From assembly GCA_947044405.1 (NCBI GenBank), contig CAMRHE010000323.1:1487001-1551000 (forward strand): a stretch of DNA of 64,000 bases. Direction: 5' to 3'. Shown in pieces: positions 10,690-21,800 of this stretch (positions are counted from its first letter, which is position 1; the number at the start of each line of letters is the position of its first letter). The notes under the pieces are model-generated. The model was not told the DNA's origin. It searched no databases and saw nothing but the letters and a program-made list of their open reading frames with translations. This DNA is from Leptodactylus fallax (taxonomy: Eukaryota; Chordata; Amphibia; Anura; Leptodactylidae). The translations under genes and the position numbers were made by a program.

Positions 10690-12150
10690 ATAGTAGCAGT
10701 ATTACCTTGTGTACATAGGAGCAGTATTATAGTAGTTATATTCTTGTACATAGGGAGCAGTATTATAGTAGTTATATTCTTGTACATAGGAGCAGTATTA
10801 TAGTAGTTATATTCTTGTACACAGGAGGTAGTATTATAGTAGTTATATTCTTGTACATAGGAGCAGTATTATAGTAGTTATATTCTTGTACATAGGAGCA
10901 GTATTATAGTAGTTATATTCTTGTACATAGGGGCAGTATTATAGTAGTTATATTCTTGTACATAGGAGCAGTATTGTAGTGGTCATATTCTTGTACATAG
11001 GGGGCAGTATTATAGTAGTTATATTCTTGTACATAGGAGCAGTATTATAGTAGTTATATTCTTGTACATAGGAGCAGTATTATAGTAGTTATATTCTTGT
11101 ACATAGGGGCAGTATTATAGTAGTTATATTCTTGTACATAGGGGCAGTATTATAGTAGTTATATTCTTGTACATAGGGGCAGTATTATAGTAGTTATATT
11201 CTTGTACATAGGGGCAGTATTATAGTAGTTATATTCTTGTACATAGGGGCAGTATTATAGTAGTTATATTCTTGTACATAGAGGGCAGTATTATAGTAGG
11301 TATATCTTGTACATAGGGGCAGTATTATAGCAGTTATATTCTTGTACATAGGAGGTAGTATTATAGTAGTTATATTCTTGTACATAGGAGCAGTAGTATA
11401 GTAGTTATATTCTTGTATATAGGAGCAGTATTACAGTATTAATATTCTTGTACATAGGGGGCAGTATGATAGTAGTTATATTCTTGTGCATAGGAGCAGT
11501 ATTATAGTAGTTATATTCTTGTACATAGCAGGCAGCATTATAGTAGTTATATTCTTGTACATAGGAGCAGTATTATAGTAGTTATATTCTTGTACATAGA
11601 AGGCAGTATTATAGTAGTTATATTCTTGTACATAGGAGCAGTATTATAGTAGTCATATTCTTGTGCATAGGAGGCAGTATTATAGTAGTTATATTCTTGT
11701 ACATAGGAGCAGTATTATAGTAGTTATATTCTTGTACATAGGAGCAGTATTATAGTAGTTATATTCTTGTACATAGGGGCAGTATTATAGTAGTTATATT
11801 CTTGTACATAGGGGCAGTATTATAGTATATTCTTGTACATAGGAGGCAGTATTATAGTAGTTATATTCTTGTACATAGGAGCAGTATTATAGTATTAATA
11901 TTCTTGTACATAGGGGGGCAGTATTATAGTAGTTATATTCTTGTACATAGGAGCAGTATTATAGTAGTCCGTTTTATATTCTTGTACATAGGAGGCAGTA
12001 TTATAGTAGTTATATTCTTGTACATAGGAGCAGTATTATAGTAGTTATATTCTTGTACATAGGGGCAGTATTATAGTAGTTATATTCTTGTACATAGGAG
12101 CAGTATTATAGTATTAATATTCTTGTACATAGGGGGCAGTATTACCGTAG
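10690..12150. repeat. 35-bp minisatellite in TNFRSF11B intron 3
   Basis: About 41 tandem copies of a 34-36 bp unit built on TAGTTATATTCTTGTACATA followed by GGAGCAGTATTA. Units differ mainly as GGAG, GGGG or GGAGG after ACATA. The array fills most of intron 3 and ends about 90 bp before exon 4. Open frames on the minus strand across it are repeats only. Confidence 0.95.
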
Positions 12151-12237
12151 CTATATTCTTGTTATTGCACTATTATCCTTGTTATTGCTTCTTATTTATA
12201 CTTTGGAATAACATTTTACTTGCAATTCCTTCCTTAG

Positions 12238-12453
12238 ATGTTACACTTTGTGAAGAGTCCTTGTTTCGGTTTCCAGCGCCCCCAGAGAACTGGATAATGA
12301 CTCTCATTCAGAGATTTTCTAGCACAGCAGTGACATTACAGCAAATAAATAAAATACAGGAAACCCACAGCGTAGCGGATCAGCCGTTCTACTTGTTTAA
12401 ATTATACAAGAGTCAAAGCAAAGCAGATGACTCCTTCACCCCTCTCCTCAAAG
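12238..12453 (+). CDS. tnfrsf11b: Osteoprotegerin exon 4
   Basis: A 216-bp exon with a TTCCTTAG acceptor and AAG|GTAATG donor, phase 1 at both ends. It encodes the start of the C-terminal region with two death-domain-like modules: DVTLCEESLFRFPAPPENW, then a helical stretch ending YLFKLYKSQSKADD. Human OPG has DVTLCEEAFFRF at the same place and the same exon boundary. The region is more diverged than the CRDs, as is usual in the family. The reading frame is open throughout. Confidence 0.94.
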
Positions 12454-14137
12454 GTAATGATAGAAATGATAACAGTAACATATCCACAGCACTAGCATTT
12501 CCATTCTGCCACTATAGGCTACTCCTTGTAAACTGTCCAGTCATTTTTGGACTCCCATAGGGTAGAGTTACAGAACGGGGTAGAAGCTGGGAAGTGACAT
12601 CTCTATCTGTGCCTGTTTGCTTTACTTACTAGACTGTACTTAGAACTATGATAAGTAGACAATATCAATGCCATCACTACACCGGGATCAGCTAGCGGCA
12701 GGAAGCTTCCAACACAATTCATTTACATTGTGAATTTGATAAAGCAATTTTGACACCATGTATAAAATGAATATCCCGCTGGACAGACACTTTAAGGTGA
12801 AGGTTCACTTGTTGAGTGGTGTCTGTACATTGGGACCCCCACCAGTCACTAGAATGAAGGGGCCCACATGCATATTACAATCCAATTGATTTCAAAGTCT
12901 TTCTGCAAATTTTTGCAGTGGAGTTCTTTGTTTGCATTGCATGTAAACTGGATTTTATTTTACCAAATTTTTTGTTTTCACGTGAGATATGACACCACCA
13001 GAGATTTCTGCAATCGGATTATTCCCATTAACTCCCTTGAGAGTGGTGCTTGTGTAAAGGGAAGTTGGGAGGATTAACTGTCTGCTGCCCACATTAAGAG
13101 TGAGGGGACTACAGAAGAGACTTAGATGAGCTCGCATAGGATGATGGAAATCAGTTGCATATATATGGAAAGTAGGTACATTGATAACATATATTGTGGC
13201 TGGTTATCTTCTCATACATGTAGTGTCCTCCTGATAACCAGCCATGATGTCCTTATTGTGGTCAGGTTATCTTCTCATACATGTAGTGTCCCTTCTGATA
13301 ACCAGCCATGATGTCCTTATTGTGGTCAGGTTATCTTCTCATACATGTAGTGTCCTCCTGATAACCAGCCATGATGTCCTTATTGTGGTCAGGTTATCTT
13401 CTCATACATGTAGTGTCCCTTCTGATAACCAGCCATGATGTCCTTATTGTGGTCAGGTTATCTTCTCATACATGTAGTGTCCTCCTGATAACCAGCCATG
13501 ATGTCCTTATTGTGGTCAGGTTATCTTCTCATACATGCAGTGTCCTCCTGATAACCAGCCATGATGTCCTTATTGTGGTCAGGTTATCTTCTCATACATG
13601 CAATGTCCCTCCTGATAACCAGCCATGATGTCCTTATTGTGGTCAGGTTATCTTCTCATACATGTAGTGTCCTCCTGATAACCAGCCATGATGTCCTTAT
13701 TGTGGTCGGGTTATCTTCTCATACATGTAGTGTCCTCCTGATAACCAGCCATGATGTCCTTATTGTGGTCGGGTTATCTTCTCATACATGTAGTGTCCCC
13801 TCCTGATAACCAGCCATGATGTCCTTATTGTGGTCGGGTTATCTTCTCATACATGTAGTGTCCCTCCTGATAACCTGTTCTCAATAAGGACATCATGGCT
13901 GGGTTTCTGACAAGTTTCAGGCCATAGAAAGTCCTGCATTCATGGTCATGTCCATTGGCAACTGATCAAGACAAAAGATGTTACCACTAAAATGGTTAGG
14001 GAAAATCCTTACAAAATTTTTCATTACTTAATTTTGTAAAAATGTTTAATTCTTAAATGTTCTACAAGCTTAAATATGGTTATGTTCATGGATCGCTTTA
14101 TATCTGCTAATTTAATTCTCTCTTCCTTTTCTTTTAG
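12454..14137 (+). other. tnfrsf11b: TNFRSF11B intron 4
   Basis: GTAATG donor and TTCTTTTAG acceptor. Apart from the minisatellite at 13197-13907, the intron shows nothing recognisable. Confidence 0.85.
13197..13907. repeat. 63-bp minisatellite with an inverted end
   Basis: Eleven tandem copies of a unit of about 63 bp: GGTTATCTTCTCATACATGT, then AGTGTCCTCCTGATAACCAG and CCATGATGTCCTTATTGTGG. The last copy is followed at 13877-13903 by CAATAAGGACATCATGGCTG, the reverse complement of the unit end. GGTTATC and GATAACC within the unit are themselves inverted. Confidence 0.93.
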
Positions 14138-14514
14138 ATTTAAAGGAGTGTGAAAAGGGAGTGTCTAATCTTCTGGGGCTCCTAAATATGACCACCAAAA
14201 GCATAATAACCTTAATGCGGGGTTTACCGGGAAAGCACATAAAGCAAGAGGATATAGAAAAAACCTTGAAGACTTGTGATCGACCCAAACACCTAGTCAA
14301 ACTTCTTAGTCTGTGGAGGAATAAAAACAAAGGGAACGCCATCGAGGGGCTCAAACAGCTAAAAATGGGGCAACTTCCAAAAGTCTTACGTAAGAGGATG
14401 AAGAAACTTGGACAATTCCTAACTGGAGACTCCATGTACAGTCTGTATCAGAAGATAATCCTGGAGATTAATGGCAACCAAACACAACCTGTAAAGATGG
14501 AGGCGTTGCTCTGA
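14138..14514 (+). CDS. tnfrsf11b: Osteoprotegerin exon 5 and stop
   Basis: Last coding exon, with acceptor TTCTTTTAG and TGA at 14512-14514. It encodes 125 residues of the second death-domain-like module and the basic tail. GLPGKHIKQEDIEKTLKTC and LVKLLSLWRNKNKG match human SLPGKKVGAEDIEKTIKAC and ILKLLSLWRIKNGD, and MYSLYQKIILEINGNQ matches MYKLYQKLFLEMIGNQ. LRKRMKKLGQFL corresponds to the basic segment linked to heparin binding. The tail ends VKMEALL; human ends VKISCL, where Cys400 makes the inter-chain disulphide, so that cysteine is absent here. Confidence 0.96.
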
Positions 14515-14990
14515 CTGGTTCAGAAGTGACCTTGTGTCTACTGACCGTTTCTACCCCTTCCCCACCTTCAAACTGGAGTCCTACTCTGGTACCTGCTGTA
14601 TAAGCTTTATTTATGGAAAATATTTTTATTAGATATGTTCTCGTAAGGAATTATTTATGTTCCCTTTGGATACCTGACCAGAGCTGAAGGAGACCAGTGC
14701 TTCACACAGTATTGTTTCCGTACCGTCTGGTCTGCGGGGTCTGTATGTGTATATAATGTGTCTTTAGGTTGTTTAAAATGCTAGAACTATTCTATTTATA
14801 CTAATTTAATACTGACATTTACCTGGGTTGAAGATGTTTTTTTCGGAGAGATACAAGATGTAGTATTTTTTTATTTTAGCCATAATCTAAGCCTAACTCT
14901 ACTTATGCAACTACCAAAAAATTTGTAGCATTTGTATATTTTTGTAGAAACAATATTTTTACATTCTGTTATTAAAGGGGTTGTGCAGGA
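14515..14990 (+). other. tnfrsf11b: TNFRSF11B 3' UTR
   Basis: Sequence from the stop to a candidate poly(A) signal ATTAAA at 14971-14976. It is AT-rich, with TTATTTATG near 14650. No AATAAA is seen in this interval. The exact cleavage site cannot be read from sequence, and the signal overlaps the end of a transposon. Confidence 0.55.
14971..14976 (+). terminator. Candidate poly(A) signal ATTAAA
   Basis: ATTAAA lies 457 bp after the TNFRSF11B stop codon. Its last five bases are the TTAAA terminus of the foldback element at 14972-15188. Confidence 0.4.
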
Positions 14991-15188
14991 TTCTTTTTTT
15001 GGCCTACCCTTGAGCCATATCCCATGGCTGAGCCACCAGTGCCGGCCACCATAGAGGACACAGAGCCAAGTGTTTCCACCTCCATGTAGAGCATAGTACA
15101 CAGACCGGATCCACCGCCAAAGACCTGAGATTTTATTTATGGTCTATGGATAGGCCATACAAAAAAAAATCCTGGACAACACCTTTAA
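14972..15188. mobile_element. TTAA foldback element at the TNFRSF11B 3' end
   Basis: The left end TTAAAGGGGTTGTGCAGGAT and the right end ATCCTGGACAACACCTTTAA are inverted. GGCCTACCC and the GGATAGGCCAT stretch continue the pairing. The length is 217 bp with TTAA at both ends. There is no coding capacity. Confidence 0.8.
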
Positions 15189-15372
15189 TGTTTGATAGAT
15201 GGGGGTGGTCTAGGACAAGTATATCTTAATGTCTAATAGGGGGAAGGATCGTCTTACGTGTTGGATTACTATCTATCGGAAGAATGAGATGGCTGAGAAA
15301 AAGAAGAGGAGACGACAGAAGAAAAAAATAGGCCAAGCATTCCCACTGTTGTTCTAATAACTCCCATTAACT

Positions 15373-15674
15373 TTAAAGGGATTTTCTTGGACATTTATGT
15401 TGGTTGGATTGGTTAGGTCATCAATATCAGATTGGTGGGAATCCAACATTGGGCACCCCTGACGATCAGGTGATTGAAGGGACCGGCACATAGCTGGAAA
15501 GAGTACTTTGGTACCATTCCATACCAGTACATGGTGGACAGTTGTGCTTTTTCCAGGCCTGTTCAATCAGCTGATTGGCTGGGATGTCGGGTGTCCATCC
15601 CCCGCTAATCTAATATTGATGACCTATCCTTAGGATAGACCATCATTAAGAAGGAACTGGAAAATGCCTTTTAT
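15373..15674. mobile_element. TTAA element (GATGACCTATCC subfamily)
   Basis: It starts TTAAAGGGATTTTCTTGGAC and carries GGTTAGGTCATCAATATCAG and ATTGATGACCTATCCTTAGG in inverted relation. The right end is degenerate (GGAAAATGCCTTTTAT). It is the same family as 23148-23508. Confidence 0.65.
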
Positions 15675-17578
15675 GTAGAGATTGGATTGTTGAACAGGCA
15701 GAGACGTAACTATAGGGGGTGCAGAGGTAGCAGTCGCTCCCAGGTTCTGGTGCTTGAGGGGGTCCAAAGCCACCTCTGCCAGAAAAGGAGTCACCAGTAT
15801 TATAAATGGTGCATGGTAAGTGGTGGGGTCCTGTTGCAGACCCTCCGACTACAGACTCCATAGCAGTTCTTTTATAGTGGCTACTGTATGCTACTGATCT
15901 CGTGTATCTTACATATAGGCGGCAATACAGTTGAGGAAAGAGGTTGGGAGTATTAGCAGCTGTGTTTACACTGGTGGTGAACTCTACCAGACCCTCGAAT
16001 ACACTTTAAGAGCTAGTGCCATAAAAAGGGGGCCTGCAATGTGAAAAATTGTGGTTGTAGTATGCCTTGGGGCACTTCCCTGTAGTAAGCCTCACTGAGC
16101 CTGATAGTGGTTGGAGTGCCCTTGAAGGTGAATAAGGATGGAAGACTTGAAGAATTAACCCAATGTAGAAAACAGGCAACAACAGAAGAACTTCTTCAAT
16201 AGTTAGGCACAATTCTTAGGAGCTCCACTTAGCTGGAGCTGAGGCTGAGTAACGGTACTCCCTGGGGTCAGGGGTAGTCTTCTTCCCAAAAGTGTTCTTT
16301 TATCTCTTAAGTCCACAAAACCCCTGTAGTGCCCTGACTGCAGGGTGCAGATCATCACCGGGTTCCCAACCAGGACTAAGGATCATCAATTGGATCGTAG
16401 CTGTGAGGTCTGTCCAACGATTACCTTCAGAGTTGTCTCTATACATACAACTCCACAAAGTGAGCAGGGCTATGGCCCATCTCCTGACTACAGAAGAACA
16501 CTGGGGCTGACTTCCTTTTACACCCTCCTGAGGAGAGAATCAATTCTAACACTCCCGCTCTCTAACTGGGGGAAAGGAAGACTAATAGTCTCTTTCCCCG
16601 AACAAGCATGTCCTAGGTCAAGGGTTGTACCATCAGCTCAACCTCCAGCCTAATGGTTCGTTCCAATTAAAGTCACAGTATAAACAGAACAATGGCCAGT
16701 TTCTTAAAGTAGCAGTGGCAAATAAATATAATTTAAGGATGAGAAATATAGAAATTAGAAAATAATGTCTAGTACTGTACTCCAGCCTACTCTCTTACCA
16801 GTATCTGTATTAATCCTGCAAATTCCACTAAAGCTATATATAAACTGGGTGTGCCAGTAATTTTAAGTTATCCCCAATCCACAGCACAGGGGAAAATTTG
16901 CTAATTTTGGGGGGTTCAAACACTGTATTCAGCTATCTACAAAGAATGGAGAGGCAGCGGACATGGTCACCCTGCTGTTCCATTAATTTGGGGCTATCGG
17001 GGTACTAGCAGTTAGACCCTCACTGATCAGCAAGTTATTCCCCATCCTGCAAAATACCCCTTTAATGGATTCAGAGACGTTTCTCCTTTAATAAGCTCCT
17101 CCTATTGTACCTCTCTGTACTTAAGCTAACAGTGAGACTTCTTATACCTCAGCGTTTCTTCTATTAGGTCATGTACCTGCTCAGTCACCACTATAGTACG
17201 TCAGCATGTCTACCACTCACCAAGACAACTTATGTGTAAAATTAGGTTGACTTCTTTGCACCCCCCACAATCAACCATAAGGCCCATTAATTTCCCTTGC
17301 AGTGGTGGCCCATGTATTACAGTACATAGAGGGGGCCTCGAGAAGGAGAGACAGTCTTACAGAGCGACTCTTTGTTCTGGCTGATAGATGGAAGACCAGA
17401 TTGGAGGACCAAAGTCTATGATGTCCGTATGTCCTAATGCCCAGTATTCATGTGCCAGCCTTTTTAGCATACTATATGTGGTTACAATTGGCTACTGACC
17501 TGAGGTCCTGCACTCTTTGCTGGAGTTACTGGTGTTCATCTCACTTATTCCTTAAACTTTTTGAGTGCTGCTGTTTTT
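15675..17578. other. Intergenic sequence with dispersed repeat fragments
   Basis: A block at about 15700-15845 (CTATAGGGGGTGCAGAGGTA, CACCAGTATTATAAATGG) has a diverged copy at 19095-19250. A terminus-like TACCCCTTTAATGG lies near 17055. The stretch 16210-16650 looks like one long non-coding insertion of unknown class. No gene is recognised. Confidence 0.4.
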
Positions 17579-17628
17579 CTATCTATCTATCTATCTCCAA
17601 TCTATCTCTCTATCTATCTATCTCATGA

Positions 17629-17660
<32 letters not shown>

Positions 17661-17679
17661 GTATCTATCTATCTCAGTA

Positions 17680-17719
<40 letters not shown>

Positions 17720-17740
17720 CTCTATCTATCTATCTATCTC

Positions 17741-17774
<34 letters not shown>

Positions 17775-17791
17775 CATATCTATCTATCTCA

Positions 17792-17826
<35 letters not shown>

Positions 17827-17845
17827 GTATCTATCTATCTCAGTA

Positions 17846-17879
<34 letters not shown>

Positions 17880-17897
17880 CTATCCTATCTATCTATC

Positions 17898-17943
<46 letters not shown>

Positions 17944-17960
17944 CATATCTATCTATCTCA

Positions 17961-18037
<77 letters not shown>

Positions 18038-18069
18038 CCTATCTATCTCTCTATCTATCTATCTCATGA

Positions 18070-18101
<32 letters not shown>

Positions 18102-18200
18102 GTATCTATCCTATCTTCTTCTTCTATCTATCTATCTATCTCAGTTTATCTATCTATCTCTATCTATCTATCTATCTATCTCTATCTATCTATCTATCTC

Positions 18201-18242
<42 letters not shown>

Positions 18243-18285
18243 CACCCCTATCTATCTATCTATCTATCTGTCTGTCTATCCATTC
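17578..18285. repeat. CTAT tetranucleotide microsatellite
   Basis: About 700 bp of CTAT repeats with scattered interruptions (CTCATGA, GTAT, CTCAGTAATTAT, CTCCTAT). Some interruption blocks recur, for example GTATCTATCTATCTCAGTAA near 17660 and 17826, which shows block duplication inside the array. Serine-, isoleucine-, tyrosine- and leucine-rich open frames here are artefacts. Confidence 0.97.
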
Positions 18286-18654
18286 AGTTACTTTGTAACA
18301 TGGAGTTCTGTTTATGGGACAGTACATGTAGTATTCATATAAACCCTCTGTAACATTACAGAACCTCAGATGTATGTATTTCTGATAATCTCCTCCGCTC
18401 ACAGTTGTACAGATTCTCCTGTTATGTAAATCCCAGAAGTTCTTTTGTTATTCATTGTCTTAGATTTTGTTTTACATTAAACGTTCCTCCTGTATTTATA
18501 CATCAGTGTGTTTTTTGCTTCCTTTACAATGTCACAGTGAGAATGTCATCATGTTCTAGTTCTGTACAAATGACGTTACTATTACATATCACATATCATA
18601 CTACTATACACATATTACATATAGTATTTACCTTCCATATAGACAGGGCCATTA
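18286..18654. other. Non-coding, nothing recognised
   Basis: AT-rich sequence following the microsatellite. No exon or repeat family is identified. Confidence 0.35.
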
Positions 18655-18915
18655 CTAGGTTTTCTGCTGCCTGAGGCAAGGTAATTAGGCCTCATTATGC
18701 GTCATGATGCTGGCGTGACCCATGTGACCATTAAGGTCCAATCACAGGCCTCAGTGGTCTCTGACATCATTGAGGAAGCAGAAAGAGGCCCAAAGACTTG
18801 TGCTGGAGCTGAGGAGAGGTGAGCAACACTATTTGTTATGTTTATTCACCTCCCCTGGGTCTCCGCTCATTATACTCAGGGGTCTGAAGAGACTCCGGAA
18901 TATAATAATAGCAGT
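18655..18915. mobile_element. hAT-like foldback element fragment (family J)
   Basis: It contains GTCCAATCACAGGCCTCAGT, GCTGGCGTGACCCATGTGAC, CACCTCCCCTGGGTCTCCGC and CATTATACTCAGGGGTCTGA. The same blocks are present in the complete copy at 60037-60547. The termini are missing. Confidence 0.6.
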
Positions 18916-21574
18916 TTTGTTTTGAAAGTGTTCGGTGCAAGTTAAAATGCTCAAGTAGGATGGGTGATGTCATAGCAGTGAGAGGATCAAAGGCAAGAGC
19001 AAAGGCAGAAGATGGTAGGGATCTGAACGGAAACATCAGTGCTGTAGTAGGTAGTGGAGGAGATGGTGGTCTAAGGTAATAAAGGTATTCATGCAGCTAT
19101 AGGGGGAGCAGAGATAGCAATCGGTACCGGGCCCTGGAGCCTTAGGGGGCCCAAAGGCTTCTCTGCAATATAATAAGGCACCAGTATTATAGCTAGCACT
19201 TGGTAAATGGGGACCCATTACATATTTTGCATTGCGTCCTATGGCGGACTCTCTAGGAACACTTATATACTGTGCACAGATGTTCTCCAGAACTGAAGGC
19301 TTCTTGCAGCTGGATAGGATTAGGAACAAACCGTGCGAATAATATCCATCATGTGACCAGCGCCGGAGCCAAGAGCCCCCAGGAACAACACGTACATTTT
19401 CAATTTGGAAAAAAACAGGAACAAATGTTATCCTGCAATAAATTTAAAGCAAAAACATCTTCTGGGACACACATGCGTGTGGCCGCCATCTGTATAGGAA
19501 AGTAACCGCTATATCACTGCGGGAATTTGGGAGGAACACAACAGTCTGACATGTCATCTCTACATCGGACAGCTGTATTACGCAACCCAACCAAATACAA
19601 GGGCCTCAGTTATTGTTACGAGTGTTATGAGCCAGATGGCGGCGCTCAGATCTTCTTAAAGGGGAGGGACTGCTACTAAAATTGTTAGCAAACTGTAAAA
19701 TACTGAAAGACATGATACTATATTCACCTTATCCATCTCCCATCTCACCCATCCAGAACCCTGCTGGTCTCTGTACTTCGTCCTCCATGTTGACAGGGAC
19801 ATGTGACCACGACAGCCAATCACAGGCAGAAAAAAATTAAAGGGGCTGTCCAATGTATTTAAGAACTGGCCCAGCTCTAGTAAATGTCTTAAAATAACAA
19901 AATAAGCCATTCTTATCAGTTTTCTTCCAGTGACGGGCTCTGGTCCTGCAGCGACGATCCTATCTTCTTGGCTGTATTGTATATACTGTCATTAACAAGG
20001 CAAATAAATGAGAGGTACGTTGCTTCAAAAATAGCCAAAAAATGAAAAGAGTATTGAGAAAACAACTAAAACTTAATGTTTATTAAATAATCATTTCTAA
20101 AAATAGCATAAAGATCCCCAAACCTACTGGTTTAGGACAGTAAAATATCCACGAAATGACCCCCTGTGGCCGTACCACCGCATTAATCCCGGAATCCCAA
20201 TGGATAATAACTTTTCCATACAGGACACTCCTAGGTTATATATCATATGTGGCACATCTAAATTACCTACAGTGTCTTTCACCAGACAAGTGAGTATCTG
20301 GACCACAGTAACATGAGCCCTGTGTTGGTTACCCAAAAACTCAGATTCAGTGGGACAGTCCCGGATTCCGGGTGCTATCCTGGTCGGTATGTCCCGGCTT
20401 GAGTTGAATACAATGGTGAAGCAGGGGCCGTCTGTAGGCGCAGTGTGATGACATCACTCAGTTCCCTGAAGCCTCCAGGAGCAGAAGCTTCAGACAGAAC
20501 AGCAGGGGAGCGAGGAGAGGGGAGTATTAGTGCTTTTTATATTAAACTGTGGGGGTCGCTGGGCAGGAACATTAAACTGAGGGCAAATTAAAGGGAACAT
20601 TAAACTGGGGCAACTGGAAGGGGACATTAAACTGAGAAGTACATACACATATGGTTCTCACATTATTGTTACTCCATTTATACATGACCAATGGGGCCCC
20701 CAGCTACAATGCAGTCTCTTTGGGAGTGCCGGACACTTGGGTATCTCCGTCAGTCCCATAGAAGTAAATGGAATGGCAGCAGACATGTACAACCTACTGC
20801 CCCAATAATACATGATACCCAGGACCCCATTCTCCTGATCGGTGGAGACCCAGTGGTCGGACCCCTACCAATCGGACAGATATACCCTATTTTGTGGCTA
20901 GTAATACCCCTTTAAGGCCTCATACGGGCACCGATAGCCTGCTATGACCCCTTACTGTATCTCTATGTGCTGCAGATTGTAACACAGATTCATCTTATTG
21001 GCAAGAGGACATCATATGACGGCACATCGACTGCCCATGGACCTGGAGGGACTATGTGTGAGATTGTAGAGTACATGAGCTGCAAGATTAAAGGAATTTT
21101 CTGACATTTGAAGAAACTTGGTCCCAAGCAGGGAATGGTATATATGCACTTGCTTTATTATCTGCAATATGACACTATGTAGAGTGCAGAGAATATACTC
21201 ACGCTATAGTGTTGCTTGTATACTACTCTTATATGTGTGTAGTTGCTGCCATCTGCTGCCAGTTTCTATATATTACAGCTTTATATACATAGTAAAAAGT
21301 ACAAGACATGCAGAATTTACATCTAAACATGGGCCCTATGACCGGGGTGGGCCATCACTGCCGCAGACATCATCAGCCAAAGCCTGAATAGTGGAGCACT
21401 ATTGTAATTCAACTTTATTTACATCCTAGTAATACAGATAGAGTTGAAATAAGGAACAGCAGAACAGCACCCAAAATGATGGACTGTCTCGCTTGATCCA
21501 GGTTGTCTGAGGGTCCCCCACTACCATAGGGCCCGCTTCAGGTGTAGCATTTGCCCTATGGTTAAAAACAGACC
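18916..21574. other. Intergenic, fragmentary repeats only
   Basis: A diverged copy of the 15700-15845 block lies at about 19095-19250. TTAAAGG-type termini occur near 19656, 19837 and 20912 (ATACCCCTTTAAGG). Family J blocks (CAGCCAATCACAGGCAG, CCTTATCCATCTCCCATCTC) may lie at 19720-19830. No exon is recognised. Confidence 0.35.
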
Positions 21575-21800
21575 CTATTTGTTAATATTTATTTATTCAT
21601 TTTTTATTAATATTTATTACATATATATTTATTATACAGTATATTTATTTATTCATTTATTTATCATAGATTTATTTATTAATATTTATTTATTATATAC
21701 AGTTTTATTTATTAATCCGTCCATTTATTAATATTTATTTAATTATTATATATTTTTAGTTATTTATTAATAATTATTTATTATATATATTTATTCATTT
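21575..21800. repeat. TATTTAT-rich low-complexity tract
   Basis: Irregular TATTTATTTATTAATATTTA repeats cover about 220 bp, almost pure A+T. Confidence 0.85.

Noticed and set aside
13126..13806. Repetitive open frames with a 21-residue period in intron 4
   Set aside because: The 63-bp unit is divisible by three, which keeps frames open. It lies inside an intron with good flanking exons.
17565..18353. Overlapping frames encoding serine-, isoleucine-, tyrosine- and leucine-rich proteins
   Set aside because: Pure translation of the CTAT microsatellite.
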